From assembly GCF_019457515.1 (NCBI RefSeq), contig NZ_CP080421.1, positions 806,001 through 870,000 on the forward strand: DNA of 64,000 nt, in the 5' to 3' direction. This DNA is from Shewanella mesophila (GTDB taxonomy: Bacteria; Pseudomonadota; Gammaproteobacteria; Enterobacterales; Shewanellaceae). Shown here piece by piece: positions 42,071 through 51,424 of this stretch (its first letter is position 1; every line of letters starts with the position of its first letter). The position numbers were made by a program, and so were the translations under genes. The notes under the pieces are model-generated. The model saw only the letters and a program-made list of their open reading frames with translations. It was not told where the DNA came from and did not search any database.

Positions 42071-43111
42071 ATGACAGCTAACCTGTTTACTCCCGTTAAA
42101 CTGAACGACAGTATTACATTAGACAATAGAATTTTGATGGCGCCGCTCACGCGCTGCATGGCAGATGATGAGCTTGTGCCGACTCAGACAATGGCTGATT
42201 ATTACGGTCGCCGCGCAGCTGCAGGACTGATCATTTCTGAAGCCGTAATTATTCGCCCCGATGGTCAGGGTTACCCGAATACGCCGGGTCTGTTTACACC
42301 AGCACAGATCGATGGCTGGCGCTTGGTCACGAGCGCGGTGCACAGTAACGGCGGCAAGATCTTTGCTCAACTCTGGCATACCGGCCGTGTGGCTCATTCC
42401 CATTTCTTTGGTGGACAGATTATTGCGCCTTCGGCGATTGCCATTGAAGGCAGTGTGCCAAGACAGCGTGAATTAACCTATGAGACACCCAAAGCGGTGA
42501 CCCATGAAGATATTGAGCAGTTGATTAGCGACTATTCGCAAGCGGCAGCCAATGCGATAGATGCGGGCTTTGATGGGGTAGAGATCCACGGCGCTAACGC
42601 TTACCTTATCGATCAGTTCCTGCATCATGATAGTAATCGTCGCACCGATGAATATGGCGAAACCCCAGAAAATATGGCGCGCTTCCCATTGGCGGTTGTC
42701 GATGCTATTTGTGAGCGCATTGGCAATGAGCGCACAGCGCTGCGCGTATCACCTGGTGCCTATGTCAATATGAAAGGTGATAGTCGCGATCGTCAGGTAT
42801 TTGATTATTTCCTTGCACAGTTAGAGAAGCGGGATCTGGCATTTTTACACATTGGTATCTTCGATGATGCCATGGAGTTCGACTATTTAGAGGGTAGTGC
42901 ATCAAGCTATGCTCGTAAGCACTACAGTAAGACGCTAGTGGGCGTTGGAAGTTATACGGCGCAAACTGGAGCTGAAGCAATTGAGGGCGGGAAGTTTGAT
43001 CTGTTAGCGATTGGTCGCCCATTTATCGCGAATCCTGACTATGTTGAGCGAGTGCGTGATAATCAGCCTTTGATTGAGTATTCAGATGAGATGTTAGCTA
43101 GCCTAGTTTAA
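42071..43111 (+). CDS. nemA: Old Yellow Enzyme (alkene reductase, NemA-like)
   Basis: A 346-residue FMN enzyme starting at the ATG at 42071; an upstream in-frame start would overlap the operators. The N-terminus FTPVKLNDSITLDNRILMAPLTR, FAQLWHTGRVAH and EIHGANAYLIDQF (H173, N176 as substrate-binding pair, catalytic Tyr 178), and the FMN phosphate site with GVGSYT and AIGRPFIANPD are all present. It reduces activated C=C bonds such as N-ethylmaleimide or quinones with NAD(P)H. The adjacent TetR supports a NemRA-like electrophile response. Confidence 0.9.
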   Translation: MTANLFTPVKLNDSITLDNRILMAPLTRCMADDELVPTQTMADYYGRRAAAGLIISEAVIIRPDGQGYPNTPGLFTPAQIDGWRLVTSAVHSNGGKIFAQLWHTGRVAHSHFFGGQIIAPSAIAIEGSVPRQRELTYETPKAVTHEDIEQLISDYSQAAANAIDAGFDGVEIHGANAYLIDQFLHHDSNRRTDEYGETPENMARFPLAVVDAICERIGNERTALRVSPGAYVNMKGDSRDRQVFDYFLAQLEKRDLAFLHIGIFDDAMEFDYLEGSASSYARKHYSKTLVGVGSYTAQTGAEAIEGGKFDLLAIGRPFIANPDYVERVRDNQPLIEYSDEMLASLV

Positions 43112-43164
43112 TTCATTCTAGTTTCATTTAATCTGCAACAGGGTATCCCTCGTTATTGATGCTA

Positions 43165-43197
43165 AGCCAGCAATTCACTGCTAAGTGATTGCTGGCT
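43165..43197. terminator. Hairpin between convergent nemA-like and PepSY genes
   Basis: AGCCAGCAATTCACT pairs with AGTGATTGCTGGCT around a short loop, with one bulge. It is a strong stem, 54 bases after the reductase stop, with a weak T-tract on both strands. Confidence 0.55.
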
Positions 43198-43240
43198 GTT
43201 AATTGGTGAGCCTCATTGTCGCTGTCTCAGCTAGAATAGC

Positions 43241-44350
43241 CTAAATGGGACTCAGCGTTTGTCGAGTTTGCCTCGCCTGGCGTCGGTTACCCCGTCGCTG
43301 CCAATAGAGGTAAAGTCCTGTTAACGATAACCATAGCGGACTCAAGCCCAAGACAGCCCATAGCACGCGGGTAGTCAGTCCGCCAAAATAGCCAAAGTGC
43401 AGTTTACGAAAACTATCTAGAAAAACCCTGAGCCCGCTGGCCTCGCGAATATCACTCTTCGATAGCAGTTTACCGTTGGTTTTATCAAAACTAACCACAC
43501 TCGCGTACTCGCTATTAAAGGGATTTGAGCTATCGACTTCACCGTAGAAGGTGATGTCACGTTTGGGCTCATGTGGCATAGCCAGATAACCCGCTTTAAA
43601 GCTCTCTATCTCCTTGGTGCTCTGCAAACGAAGTGATTCAAAAGCGATATCTGGGCTGTAAAGCGGCGCACTGATGTAAATATGCTCTTCATCAGCATGT
43701 TCGTTGACTTCGTGAATAATGCCGGCAATATTCCAATAGCCCCCCGTAAAGGCGACTAGTATTAGTACCGGAGAGCTGCTTATGCCGATCATCTTATGTA
43801 GATCGCTATAGAAGATTCGTTTGGCGGCAGTAAAGCGTAGGGTAAAAAATTTCGCCCAAAAGCGGCGATAGAGAATGATGCCGCTGATCCCAAGAAACAA
43901 CATGATTAATGCGACAATAAAGCCAACCGTAGCCCCTTTTACATGCAGCAGAAAAGAGTAGTGCAGTTCGAGTAACCAGTCGGTGAGGTAATGGGTTGTC
44001 GATTGCGGCGTCGACAATAACTTATTTTGATATTGGTCGATGTAGACTTTGGACCACTCATCTGTGCCACGTTTTATCAAGTAACTCGCATCGGAACGAC
44101 TTTTATCATCAAACAGCTCCCAACCGCCAAGTTCATAGCCAGGATTATTGTAAAGTACCGTCTGCATCAGTCTGTCTAAGCTGATCCGTGGGGAATCAGG
44201 TTTGGCATCGACTAACATATGTTGGGGGCGGAGCCAGCTATCTATCTCCACTTTAAAGACCAAAATGCTGCCTGTTATTGAGATAATCATTACAGGGATC
44301 AGGGTGATTAAGGCACTAAGGGAGTGCCATTTAAATAGTTTTTTTCTCAT
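43241..44350 (-). CDS. PepSY-associated TM (PiuB-like) membrane protein
   Basis: A 369-residue inner-membrane protein with four hydrophobic helices and a periplasmic PepSY-type region. KLFKWHSLSALITLIPVMIISITGS opens it, HKMIGISSSPVLILVAFTGG is the second helix block and LHFGYFGGLTTRVLWAVLGLSPLWL the last; histidines suggest heme or iron ligands. This family, linked to reduction of ferric siderophores, is normally found with TonB receptors. It lies downstream of the Fur-boxed receptor, 161 bases on, with a hairpin between. Confidence 0.85.
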   Translation of the reverse strand: MRKKLFKWHSLSALITLIPVMIISITGSILVFKVEIDSWLRPQHMLVDAKPDSPRISLDRLMQTVLYNNPGYELGGWELFDDKSRSDASYLIKRGTDEWSKVYIDQYQNKLLSTPQSTTHYLTDWLLELHYSFLLHVKGATVGFIVALIMLFLGISGIILYRRFWAKFFTLRFTAAKRIFYSDLHKMIGISSSPVLILVAFTGGYWNIAGIIHEVNEHADEEHIYISAPLYSPDIAFESLRLQSTKEIESFKAGYLAMPHEPKRDITFYGEVDSSNPFNSEYASVVSFDKTNGKLLSKSDIREASGLRVFLDSFRKLHFGYFGGLTTRVLWAVLGLSPLWLSLTGLYLYWQRRGNRRQARQTRQTLSPI

Positions 44351-44417
44351 CGCGACTATTAACCTCTTATTCCTAATTGCTGGCGGCCTAGCAATGTTGG
44401 AGAAATAAAATGCAATA

Positions 44418-44448
44418 AACCGTCATGCAGTCGATCTCCATGACGGTT
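44418..44448 (-). terminator. Hairpin between siderophore receptor and PepSY gene
   Basis: AACCGTCATG and CATGACGGTT form a perfect ten-pair stem with an eleven-base loop, followed on the minus strand by TTATTGCATTTTA. It may attenuate read-through from the receptor gene. Confidence 0.6.
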
Positions 44449-44511
44449 ATTGTTACTATTTGAATTAATTCACATTTTAATTAGCATTAGATTTGGCACA
44501 GTTGAAAATGG

Positions 44512-46683
44512 CTACATTTTCCAACTGACAGTGGCGCTATAGTTTGCTGGGGCGCCGTAGAATCCCTGTGCCCAATAGAGGCTATTGATGTATTTCTCGT
44601 CGGTGACGTTGTTGGCATTAACGCTTAATTCCAAGTGGTCATTAAACTGATAACGTGCCATTAAGTCGACGATGGCATAGGCGTCTTGGCGAGTAATGAT
44701 CTTTGCGCCTGCGTTGGCAAAATCTTTGCCTACAGTGCCTTGTTTGCGATAGATATCATCTTGCCAGCGCATATTCATGCCCACAGATAGTCCCTCTATT
44801 ACTGCGACATCATAGGTTGCTGCAAATTTTAATAGTTTGCTTGGGGTGTAGGCGGCTACGCTCTCATTACCCTCGATGTCAAAATCGGTGAAGCCTAGGC
44901 TAAGGTTTAAACCATCGAACAGTTCTCCAGCGACTTCAAATTCATAACCCTTGCTGTTGATCCCATCGGCGCCTATGTAACGTTGCTGAGTCGGAGGAAG
45001 TTCAGAGGTGCTAGGATCGGGCACAGCCAAGTTGACTTGCTGAATGTCGAAGTAGGCGATACTGGCGAGTAGGCGGCCGTCGAACAGTTCGCTCTTAAAG
45101 CCAACCTCCTTACTTTCACCTGTGACGGGCGCTAAGTTTTGCTCGTTGATATCGAGCTCAGTTTGCGACTTAAAGGTCTCGGTATAGCTGGCATAAGCGA
45201 CAAGTTCGGGAATAAATCGATAGACCATACCGAGATAAGGAATAAACTCACTGTCTTTGGCATCTTGTGTTTTACCGTAGGCTAAGCCTTCTGCTTGCCA
45301 TTTGTTAAAACGCCCGCCTGCGATCAGATGAAAGCCATCGAATAGATTAAAGCGACCCGTAATATAGGCTGCCTGTTGTTTGGCGCTGACATCGCTACCA
45401 CTGGGTTTATCGGTAAATGTTGGCTTAGGTGTATTGCCATCCCAGGTATTGAGATCGGGTATTGGTGGGAAGCCATTACCTGTGGTGTAATCGTAGAGAG
45501 AACGGTCGGTATAGTTAACCTCGGCGTAGTTAACCCCAGTTACTAGTTGATGTTCTCGGCCGAATAGCTCGAAATCACCGCTGATATAAACATCGGCAAG
45601 ATCATGTTTCTCATCTAAGTCATATTCGCTGCCATAGCCAGTTAGGCCAAGTTCAGTGGTTTTATCTGGGGTGCCATAAATATAGAACAGTTCGGTATCT
45701 TCATCTGTGGTTCTATGTGAATAGGTACCACGTAACCGCCAATTATCGTTAAAGTAATGACTCAGTTCGACGACGGTGTTTTGCTTAATCACTTTCCAAT
45801 TTGACCAATCTGCAGAGGTGTTCGTCGAGCGATCATAATTGGTTGCGCTGCCGTCGGTGTAGAAAAGAGGCAGTGCTCCCCAGTTATTGCCCTTGGCATC
45901 ATTGTCGGTATAACTGTGGCTAACCGAGATGCTGGTGTCGTCACTGAGGTTGGCTTCAATAAAGGCATATAGCACGGTTTTATCGGTTTCGTAGCGATCT
46001 AAATAGGAATCTTTAGTCTGCTTTACGGCAACGATTCGCGTGGCAAAGGTGTCATTAAGGCGGGCGCTACCATCGGCTTCTAGCCTAGTGTTATTCCAAC
46101 TCCCATAGCTTGCGCTTAGGTTGAGTTGATTATCTGCTGTGGGTCGCTTACGAATAAAGTTCACCGTAGCGGAAGGATTGCCCACGCCTGTCATTAGGCC
46201 GTTAGCACCGCGAATCACTTCGACGCGATCATAAATGGCCGTGTCTTCGTCGGCATGATTATTACCATTAGTGAGCGGTAAGCCCACGCCATCAATTTGA
46301 AAATTGGTAACATCAAAACCGCGGGCGGTGTAATAGGTTCGGTCTGTTTCAATGCGTTCGACATTAATCCCTGTTGCACTGTCTAATGCGGTATTAATAT
46401 CGTTAAGCTGAAAATCCCTTAGCTGAGCATCGGTGATCACAGATACCGATTGTGGAATGTCGCTAATAGCGAGATCGAGCCGTGATGCGCCGCTGACCGA
46501 GTGGGCGTTATACCCTTGTATGTATCGACCCGTCACTTCAATTTTTTCGATATCATCTTTTGTCGAAGTTTTATCAGTCGGTTCATGAGTATCGGTTTGG
46601 GCATAAGTCATTGGCGCAGCAATACTTAATGCACAGAGTACGGCAAGACTCGTCGGTTTCAGTTTCATCATTTGTTTCATCAT
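44512..46683 (-). CDS. TonB-dependent siderophore receptor
   Basis: A 723-residue outer-membrane receptor. The ATG at 46683 is chosen among several (46680, 46671 and 46668 are close); the longer frame from 46710 has a poor signal peptide. The signal is LAVLCALSIAAPMTYAQ. A TonB-box-like KIEVTGR opens the mature part. The plug (about 55-170) contains SDIPQSVSVITDAQL and RVEVIRGANGLMTGVGNPSATVNFIRKRP, characteristic of ferric-rhodotorulic acid or coprogen-type (FhuE/FoxA/FpvA) receptors. The beta-barrel ends in ANYSATVSWKM. It imports an iron-siderophore complex, probably hydroxamate-type. A strong Fur box is upstream. Confidence 0.92.
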   Translation of the reverse strand: MMKQMMKLKPTSLAVLCALSIAAPMTYAQTDTHEPTDKTSTKDDIEKIEVTGRYIQGYNAHSVSGASRLDLAISDIPQSVSVITDAQLRDFQLNDINTALDSATGINVERIETDRTYYTARGFDVTNFQIDGVGLPLTNGNNHADEDTAIYDRVEVIRGANGLMTGVGNPSATVNFIRKRPTADNQLNLSASYGSWNNTRLEADGSARLNDTFATRIVAVKQTKDSYLDRYETDKTVLYAFIEANLSDDTSISVSHSYTDNDAKGNNWGALPLFYTDGSATNYDRSTNTSADWSNWKVIKQNTVVELSHYFNDNWRLRGTYSHRTTDEDTELFYIYGTPDKTTELGLTGYGSEYDLDEKHDLADVYISGDFELFGREHQLVTGVNYAEVNYTDRSLYDYTTGNGFPPIPDLNTWDGNTPKPTFTDKPSGSDVSAKQQAAYITGRFNLFDGFHLIAGGRFNKWQAEGLAYGKTQDAKDSEFIPYLGMVYRFIPELVAYASYTETFKSQTELDINEQNLAPVTGESKEVGFKSELFDGRLLASIAYFDIQQVNLAVPDPSTSELPPTQQRYIGADGINSKGYEFEVAGELFDGLNLSLGFTDFDIEGNESVAAYTPSKLLKFAATYDVAVIEGLSVGMNMRWQDDIYRKQGTVGKDFANAGAKIITRQDAYAIVDLMARYQFNDHLELSVNANNVTDEKYINSLYWAQGFYGAPANYSATVSWKM

Positions 46684-46775
46684 CTCAAGGCGGAAAAATA
46701 AACTGGGCAAATAGTCATAATGCTGATGTTTGCCTAGCGTTAATTTAACAAATGATACCTAGATATCGGTAAAAC

Positions 46776-46794
46776 CTAAATGTTAATCATTATC
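46776..46794. promoter_or_regulatory. Fur box upstream of siderophore receptor
   Basis: CTAAATGTTAATCATTATC matches 15 of 19 consensus positions, with AATCATTATC exact. It lies 93 bases upstream of the receptor start and predicts iron repression of that gene. Confidence 0.75.
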
Positions 46795-46959
46795 ATTTAC
46801 ACTTGTTCGATTTGTAAAGAACCTCATCGATAAATGGCGCTGACCTCTGGTCTGCTGTGTTTGCCGATGACGGCAAGTTTGCTGCGTTTTTCTATACTAA
46901 AGTTATCACTTGTTAGAAAGGTATTTTGGCTTGTGCCGATATGCCGAGGAAGAAAGCTT

Positions 46960-47934
46960 ATGAGCACCTTAAAAGTTGTGATGGTTTTTGTGCTTACCAT
47001 GATTATGCCTCAATGGGCGTTGGCTGCTGATCCTGAATCACAGCCTCGCTCCATGTCCCCAGCATTTGATGTAGCTAATGGCAATGCGGCATTTTTACGT
47101 TGCGGTACCCGAACGCCTAGTGATTTAGAAGTTAAAATGCTTAATGACTATGTCAATGCGATGAAGAAGCCTGCTGGTGTGGGTAACGGTAATGGCAATG
47201 GTAATGGCGGCGGAGATGGTGGTGGCACTTCGACGGCATATACTCCTATAGGTAAGGTTATCCCTGTTTATTTTCACGTTATCACTGCCGATGATGGCTC
47301 TGGGGATGTGAGTTCTTTAATCGGCGATCAATTAAATGTACTGCAACTTGCTTTCTCCGGTGCCGACGGCAGTGGTGGCTTTGATACCAAATTTACCTTT
47401 GAGCATAAAGGTACCACGCTCAGTGCTAATGATGCTTGGTACACTGCAGGCCCTGGTACTTTAGCCGAGAGTGAGATGAAACAAGTATTGCGTCGTGGCG
47501 GTGCTGAGACCTTAAATATTTATGTTAATAACATGGGCGGAGGCCTATTAGGTTGGGCTACGTTCCCAACGGACTATGCTCGATATCCTGTGAATGATGG
47601 CGTGGTTGTACTGAATCAATCTCTGCCAGGAGGCACTGCAGCCCCCTATAACGAAGGCGATACCGCTACTCATGAAGTGGGTCATTGGCTAGGGCTTTAT
47701 CATACCTTCCAAGGTGGATGCCAAGGTGGCGGCGACTTGGTCAGTGATACGCCTGCTGAACGATCTGCTGCTTATGGATGCCCAATTGGTCGTAATAGTT
47801 GTAAACGGAATGCCGGAGATGATCCTGTAGAAAACTTTATGGATTATACCGATGACAGCTGCATGTTTGAGTTTACTTCTGGGCAATCTGAGCGTGCAGA
47901 TATCTTAAGTGGAACCTATCGTTGGCCTAATTAA
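46960..47934 (+). CDS. M43 (pappalysin-type) zinc metalloprotease, secreted
   Basis: A 324-residue protein starting at ATG 46960 with GAGGAAG upstream; a longer in-frame start lacks a signal. The signal ends at WALAAD. A low-complexity linker of Gly/Asn (GNGNGNGNGGGDGGG, about 75-90) separates a short N-domain from the catalytic domain. The metzincin motif HEVGHWLGLYH (H238-H248) and the Met-turn region NFMDY are present, with several cysteines for disulfides. It probably degrades extracellular protein. It is separated from the iron receptor by a divergent promoter region. Confidence 0.88.
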   Translation: MSTLKVVMVFVLTMIMPQWALAADPESQPRSMSPAFDVANGNAAFLRCGTRTPSDLEVKMLNDYVNAMKKPAGVGNGNGNGNGGGDGGGTSTAYTPIGKVIPVYFHVITADDGSGDVSSLIGDQLNVLQLAFSGADGSGGFDTKFTFEHKGTTLSANDAWYTAGPGTLAESEMKQVLRRGGAETLNIYVNNMGGGLLGWATFPTDYARYPVNDGVVVLNQSLPGGTAAPYNEGDTATHEVGHWLGLYHTFQGGCQGGGDLVSDTPAERSAAYGCPIGRNSCKRNAGDDPVENFMDYTDDSCMFEFTSGQSERADILSGTYRWPN

Positions 47935-47984
47935 TCATAGCCTGCGGTGCCGATATCCAGAAGACTCAATATGATACTTAAGAT

Positions 47985-48449
47985 GTGAAGGTGAAGATTC
48001 AAGGCGTTATAGATAAGATTAAAGCAGTGGGCATACGCTCTACAGCATTTGGCCTAGGGATATGTTCCCTAGGCTTTTATTTGTTTTTCGGATTAGGTGA
48101 CTCATTTACATATGCGCTAGCAGATGAGCGGCTTCGTCCACCGCAGTCGATAACATGTTCCCCCAATCAACTGACTTCATGGCAAGGCGTGCTCGTTAAT
48201 TATCGGCGCGACGATAGAATTCTCTCTACGTTAATCAACACTTTTGATGGAACCCAAGAGTCGTTAATTATTACCTATCAGTTAGAAGACTTCCTCATTG
48301 ATGGTCAGCCTTTTAGCGTCGATGATTGGGTTAAAATCGAAAGCGCTAAAGGGGTAGTTAGACCTCAAGTCTCGGTACGAGTATGGCTATGTCACAAGGG
48401 GGACAAAATGCAGGGGGCTGTGATTGATTGGCAGTCTCCTAAACATTAG
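47985..48449 (+). CDS. Small membrane-anchored protein of unknown function
   Basis: A 154-residue protein with GTG at 47985 (or 47991); no good ribosome site or ATG is available, so the start is uncertain. One hydrophobic segment (STAFGLGICSLGFYLFFGLG) is followed by a periplasmic domain with two cysteines (SITCSPNQ, VWLCHKGD) that may be disulfide-bonded. I do not recognise the family. It lies 50 bases after the M43 protease and could be cotranscribed. Confidence 0.55.
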   Translation: MKVKIQGVIDKIKAVGIRSTAFGLGICSLGFYLFFGLGDSFTYALADERLRPPQSITCSPNQLTSWQGVLVNYRRDDRILSTLINTFDGTQESLIITYQLEDFLIDGQPFSVDDWVKIESAKGVVRPQVSVRVWLCHKGDKMQGAVIDWQSPKH

Positions 48450-48508
48450 CGGCATACCCTAGGCTAAAAATAGCCTTAACTCAGTTGGCCACAACCTTTT
48501 GCTTATGG

Positions 48509-49267
48509 TTAGCTCATCATGGCAGCTACGCTACCGCACAAGGTCATGATAAATAGGAACCATTTTAAGGTGCTTGGGCTCACTTTTATGGCAAGTTTTA
48601 CCGCGATATGCGCGCCAACCATAGTGCCAGCAGCTAATATCAATCCAGGAAGCCAAAGAATAAGATCTTCTGCAATGAAAATAACCAACGATGCCAAGGT
48701 AAACATCAAGGTGCATAGTACCTTTAAGGCATTTGCTCTGACCAAGTCGTAACGTAAACTTCCCGCCAAAGCAGCAAGCAACACAAAGCCAACGCCAGCC
48801 TGGACGAAGCCGCCATAAATACCAGCAATCGTTAGCCAAATCCATGAACTTGGGGTTTGGCTGACTTTGTTTACTGGTGTTCCCAGTGCAGGGGAGATCA
48901 TGGCGGGTTTGACTAAAATAATTAGCGCCATTATTAACATGGTGCCGAGCAGTAACGGCTTGATAATCCCCGCTGGTGCGTATGCCGCAGCGCCCGCACC
49001 TATAAATCCACCAAGGATGGTTGGCACTAAAATAGGGCCTTTATCATGGGTATCGAGTTTGCCGTGCTTTCTAAAGCCTATTAGCGCAGTGATTGATTGG
49101 ACGGTAACACCGACGCGGTTGGTGGCATTAGCAACTTCTGCAGGCATTCCCATCACCATTAATGCCGGCAGGGTCAAGTTAGAACCGCCGCCTGCGAGCG
49201 TGTTAATGATGCCTGCCAAGAAGCCTGTCGCAAGCAGTAGTAGTGCATGGGTAACTGTAACATCCAT
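48509..49267 (-). CDS. TauE/SafE family sulfite exporter-like membrane protein
   Basis: A 252-residue inner-membrane protein with seven or eight hydrophobic helices. It opens LLLATGFLAGIINTLAGGGSNLTLPAL, the GAGGG-type motif of TauE/SafE, followed by the repeated half-motif GIYGGFVQAGVGFVLLAAL. Members export sulfite or sulfonate derivatives; the substrate is unknown here. Confidence 0.9.
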   Translation of the reverse strand: MDVTVTHALLLLATGFLAGIINTLAGGGSNLTLPALMVMGMPAEVANATNRVGVTVQSITALIGFRKHGKLDTHDKGPILVPTILGGFIGAGAAAYAPAGIIKPLLLGTMLIMALIILVKPAMISPALGTPVNKVSQTPSSWIWLTIAGIYGGFVQAGVGFVLLAALAGSLRYDLVRANALKVLCTLMFTLASLVIFIAEDLILWLPGLILAAGTMVGAHIAVKLAIKVSPSTLKWFLFIMTLCGSVAAMMS

Positions 49268-49354
49268 CTTTAATCACCTAGTTTGAGCCTAGCTCTTATT
49301 GTAAGAAAATCAGTTGTTAGTATTTGGGGGGTGGTTCTATCTTTTGCCACTGAG

Positions 49355-49909
49355 TTAAAAGCTCGAACCTGGTTGCTCTAAGAACATGAGCTCTTCCGCT
49401 GTAGATTGTCGTCCTAAGATCGGGTTTCGATGAGGATAGCGACCAAATTTGTCGATAATGGCCTTGTGTCTACGTTCAAACTCTAAGTTGGTTGCTGCGG
49501 CCTCGCGGCTAAATAGCACCATAGCGACCTCGTGAATAGCGCTCGATTCACTGTGCATATAAGGCATATAAAGAAAGGGCACCTGTTTGGGTTTAAGTTC
49601 ATTATCTATGCCTAACGCCACCGCTTCTTGAGCTAGCGTGAGTGCCATGGGATCGGCTGCAAAAGCCGCTGGTGTATCGCGATAGATATTGCGGCTGAAT
49701 TGATCCAGGATGATGATCTCCGCCAATCGTCCAGCAGGGCTGGTGCGCCAATGATATAGCTCGCCTTGTTTTGCCTGTTCTAACAAATTACCGAAACGCA
49801 GTTTGATTATTTCATCAAAATTGAGATCCTTCTCGAACCAAGATTTTGGTTCAACCTCCTCGAACCAGAAATGGATAATATCATCGGGTGTAAAGGCTAT
49901 TCTGTGCAT
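49355..49909 (-). CDS. DUF924 family protein
   Basis: A 184-residue soluble protein. The markers are IIHFWFEEVEPKSWF at the start, ILDQFSRNIYRDTPAAFAADPMA in the middle, and FLYMPYMHSES and RYPHRNPILGR near the end. It has the TPR-like helical fold of DUF924. The biochemical role is unknown. The gene is 10 bases downstream of the PH-domain gene and likely in one transcript. Confidence 0.9.
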   Translation of the reverse strand: MHRIAFTPDDIIHFWFEEVEPKSWFEKDLNFDEIIKLRFGNLLEQAKQGELYHWRTSPAGRLAEIIILDQFSRNIYRDTPAAFAADPMALTLAQEAVALGIDNELKPKQVPFLYMPYMHSESSAIHEVAMVLFSREAAATNLEFERRHKAIIDKFGRYPHRNPILGRQSTAEELMFLEQPGSSF

Positions 49910-49918
49910 AGTGACTCC

Positions 49919-51424
49919 TTATATCCAATTGGTGTGATCCTGCTTGGTTAAGCTTAATGCGGTTTCCGCGATCAACCTAGCATCTGCAAGGGGGAAGTAG
50001 GGGATTTTCTGTTCGCCACACGCTAAGCCAATATAGAGGCTGGCTAACCGGTTCTGCTTCTGCCCTTTGGTTTGGCTTATGCGTACATGCTGTACTTTTT
50101 TTAGGGGGATCAACTGCCAGCTTTGGCCTAACACACCAGTATGGATCCATAGAGCATCTCCCTGTAACAGATAACCCCATTGGCGATATCTGAGGTATAG
50201 CCCTGCTACAAATATTGTCGAGCCAAGCCAAAGTAACTCGGTGAAAGGGTTAAGGCCTAAAATCAATGAGTGAACCAAGGGGATAAGGATTGGCAAAAGG
50301 GCACGTCGCCAAAACCAACCCAAATGGATGCCGTTATAATGGGTTGGCATTGCGGTAGCACTGCTACTGATGCCCTTGAGTTTTGGCAATGTTTGGGTAA
50401 TTTGCAGCCTAGTCATACTGGGGATTAGCATATGGCGTTTAGCCACTTGCTCGACTTCTGTACCTTGAACTTGTTTAAAATTAACCGTCCACAGCTTAAT
50501 GATTCGTCCAATAACGGGTTGGTCAAAGCTGATCAATTGTACCCTTGCTAGGGCTAAGGCATCTTGTTGTTTTGCCAGTAATCCGCCAGTTCTATGTAAG
50601 GTTTTATGTCGCTGGCTTAGTTGGTAGGGGTGATATTTTAATACGGCCGAAGCGATAGATATCAGTGATAACAATAGATAGAGGCTCACCAGCGCTAGCA
50701 CGCTAAATATCAGCTCATTAAGTAGGCTGGAGGCTATGTGGTGTTGATACCAATTTAGAGTCGCAGTTGCAAGTTGGCTACCGGCTATCTGGCTCCAATC
50801 CAGTTGCCCAAGTATCGAACCCGAAATAATCGATAGCCAAAACAGGTTGTTCTGATACAGGCCAAAAATAACCAATTCTTTAAGGCTTTTTCTTACCACA
50901 ACCCCATGGATAGTGGGTGTGCTTGCCTGAGTTAGCGCTTGCTCATTGGTGGCGCTTGTTGTTGCAGAATGTTGAAATAACAACTTCTTTAGCTGCATGG
51001 CTTGGCGATAGTTGACTGCAGATAACACGGCTTCATCTTTCTTCGAACCCGCGGTTTCTACTACTAAACTAAATAACCCTAGGGGGCGAAAATAGAGTGG
51101 CTGTTCGAGGCGAACATTTTGGATCTTGTTCAGCGGTATTTCATGGGCGTTTTTGAATATTATTCCCTGCTTAATACCGAGCTTTGCATCGACTAGCCGA
51201 TAGCGGTATTGGGTCCACTGCGCCGTGGCAAAGGTAAATATGGCTAGGATAACGCCGACGATAGCGATAATGACCCAAGGGGAGCTAACCCCCTGTTGCC
51301 AGCCCGTATATACGATAGGGATCATAGCGTACCCATTATTAATCATGGTCTTAAGCGCTTGTAGACTAAAGCTGATGATGGACCAAGGGGATAGGCTTGC
51401 CCAACTGGAAAAACGCTTACTCAT
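49919..51424 (-). CDS. PH domain membrane protein (bPH2, YdbT-like)
   Basis: About 501 residues. Four successive ATGs (51433, 51430, 51427, 51424) overlap the end of the preceding gene and have CAGGAA upstream; 51424 is used and an earlier one is equally possible. It has several membrane helices and two or three bacterial PH-2 domains, as shown by repeated KIQNVRLEQPLYFRPLGLFSLVVETAGS and KKVQHVRISQTKGQKQNRLASL. It is the partner of the smaller PH protein; overlapping stop and start codons point to translational coupling. Confidence 0.82.
   Translation of the reverse strand: MSKRFSSWASLSPWSIISFSLQALKTMINNGYAMIPIVYTGWQQGVSSPWVIIAIVGVILAIFTFATAQWTQYRYRLVDAKLGIKQGIIFKNAHEIPLNKIQNVRLEQPLYFRPLGLFSLVVETAGSKKDEAVLSAVNYRQAMQLKKLLFQHSATTSATNEQALTQASTPTIHGVVVRKSLKELVIFGLYQNNLFWLSIISGSILGQLDWSQIAGSQLATATLNWYQHHIASSLLNELIFSVLALVSLYLLLSLISIASAVLKYHPYQLSQRHKTLHRTGGLLAKQQDALALARVQLISFDQPVIGRIIKLWTVNFKQVQGTEVEQVAKRHMLIPSMTRLQITQTLPKLKGISSSATAMPTHYNGIHLGWFWRRALLPILIPLVHSLILGLNPFTELLWLGSTIFVAGLYLRYRQWGYLLQGDALWIHTGVLGQSWQLIPLKKVQHVRISQTKGQKQNRLASLYIGLACGEQKIPYFPLADARLIAETALSLTKQDHTNWI

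Noticed and set aside
48867..49286. Long open frame antisense to the TauE-like gene (139 codons)
   Set aside because: It has no ribosome site and its composition is what is expected from a frame opposite a hydrophobic gene.
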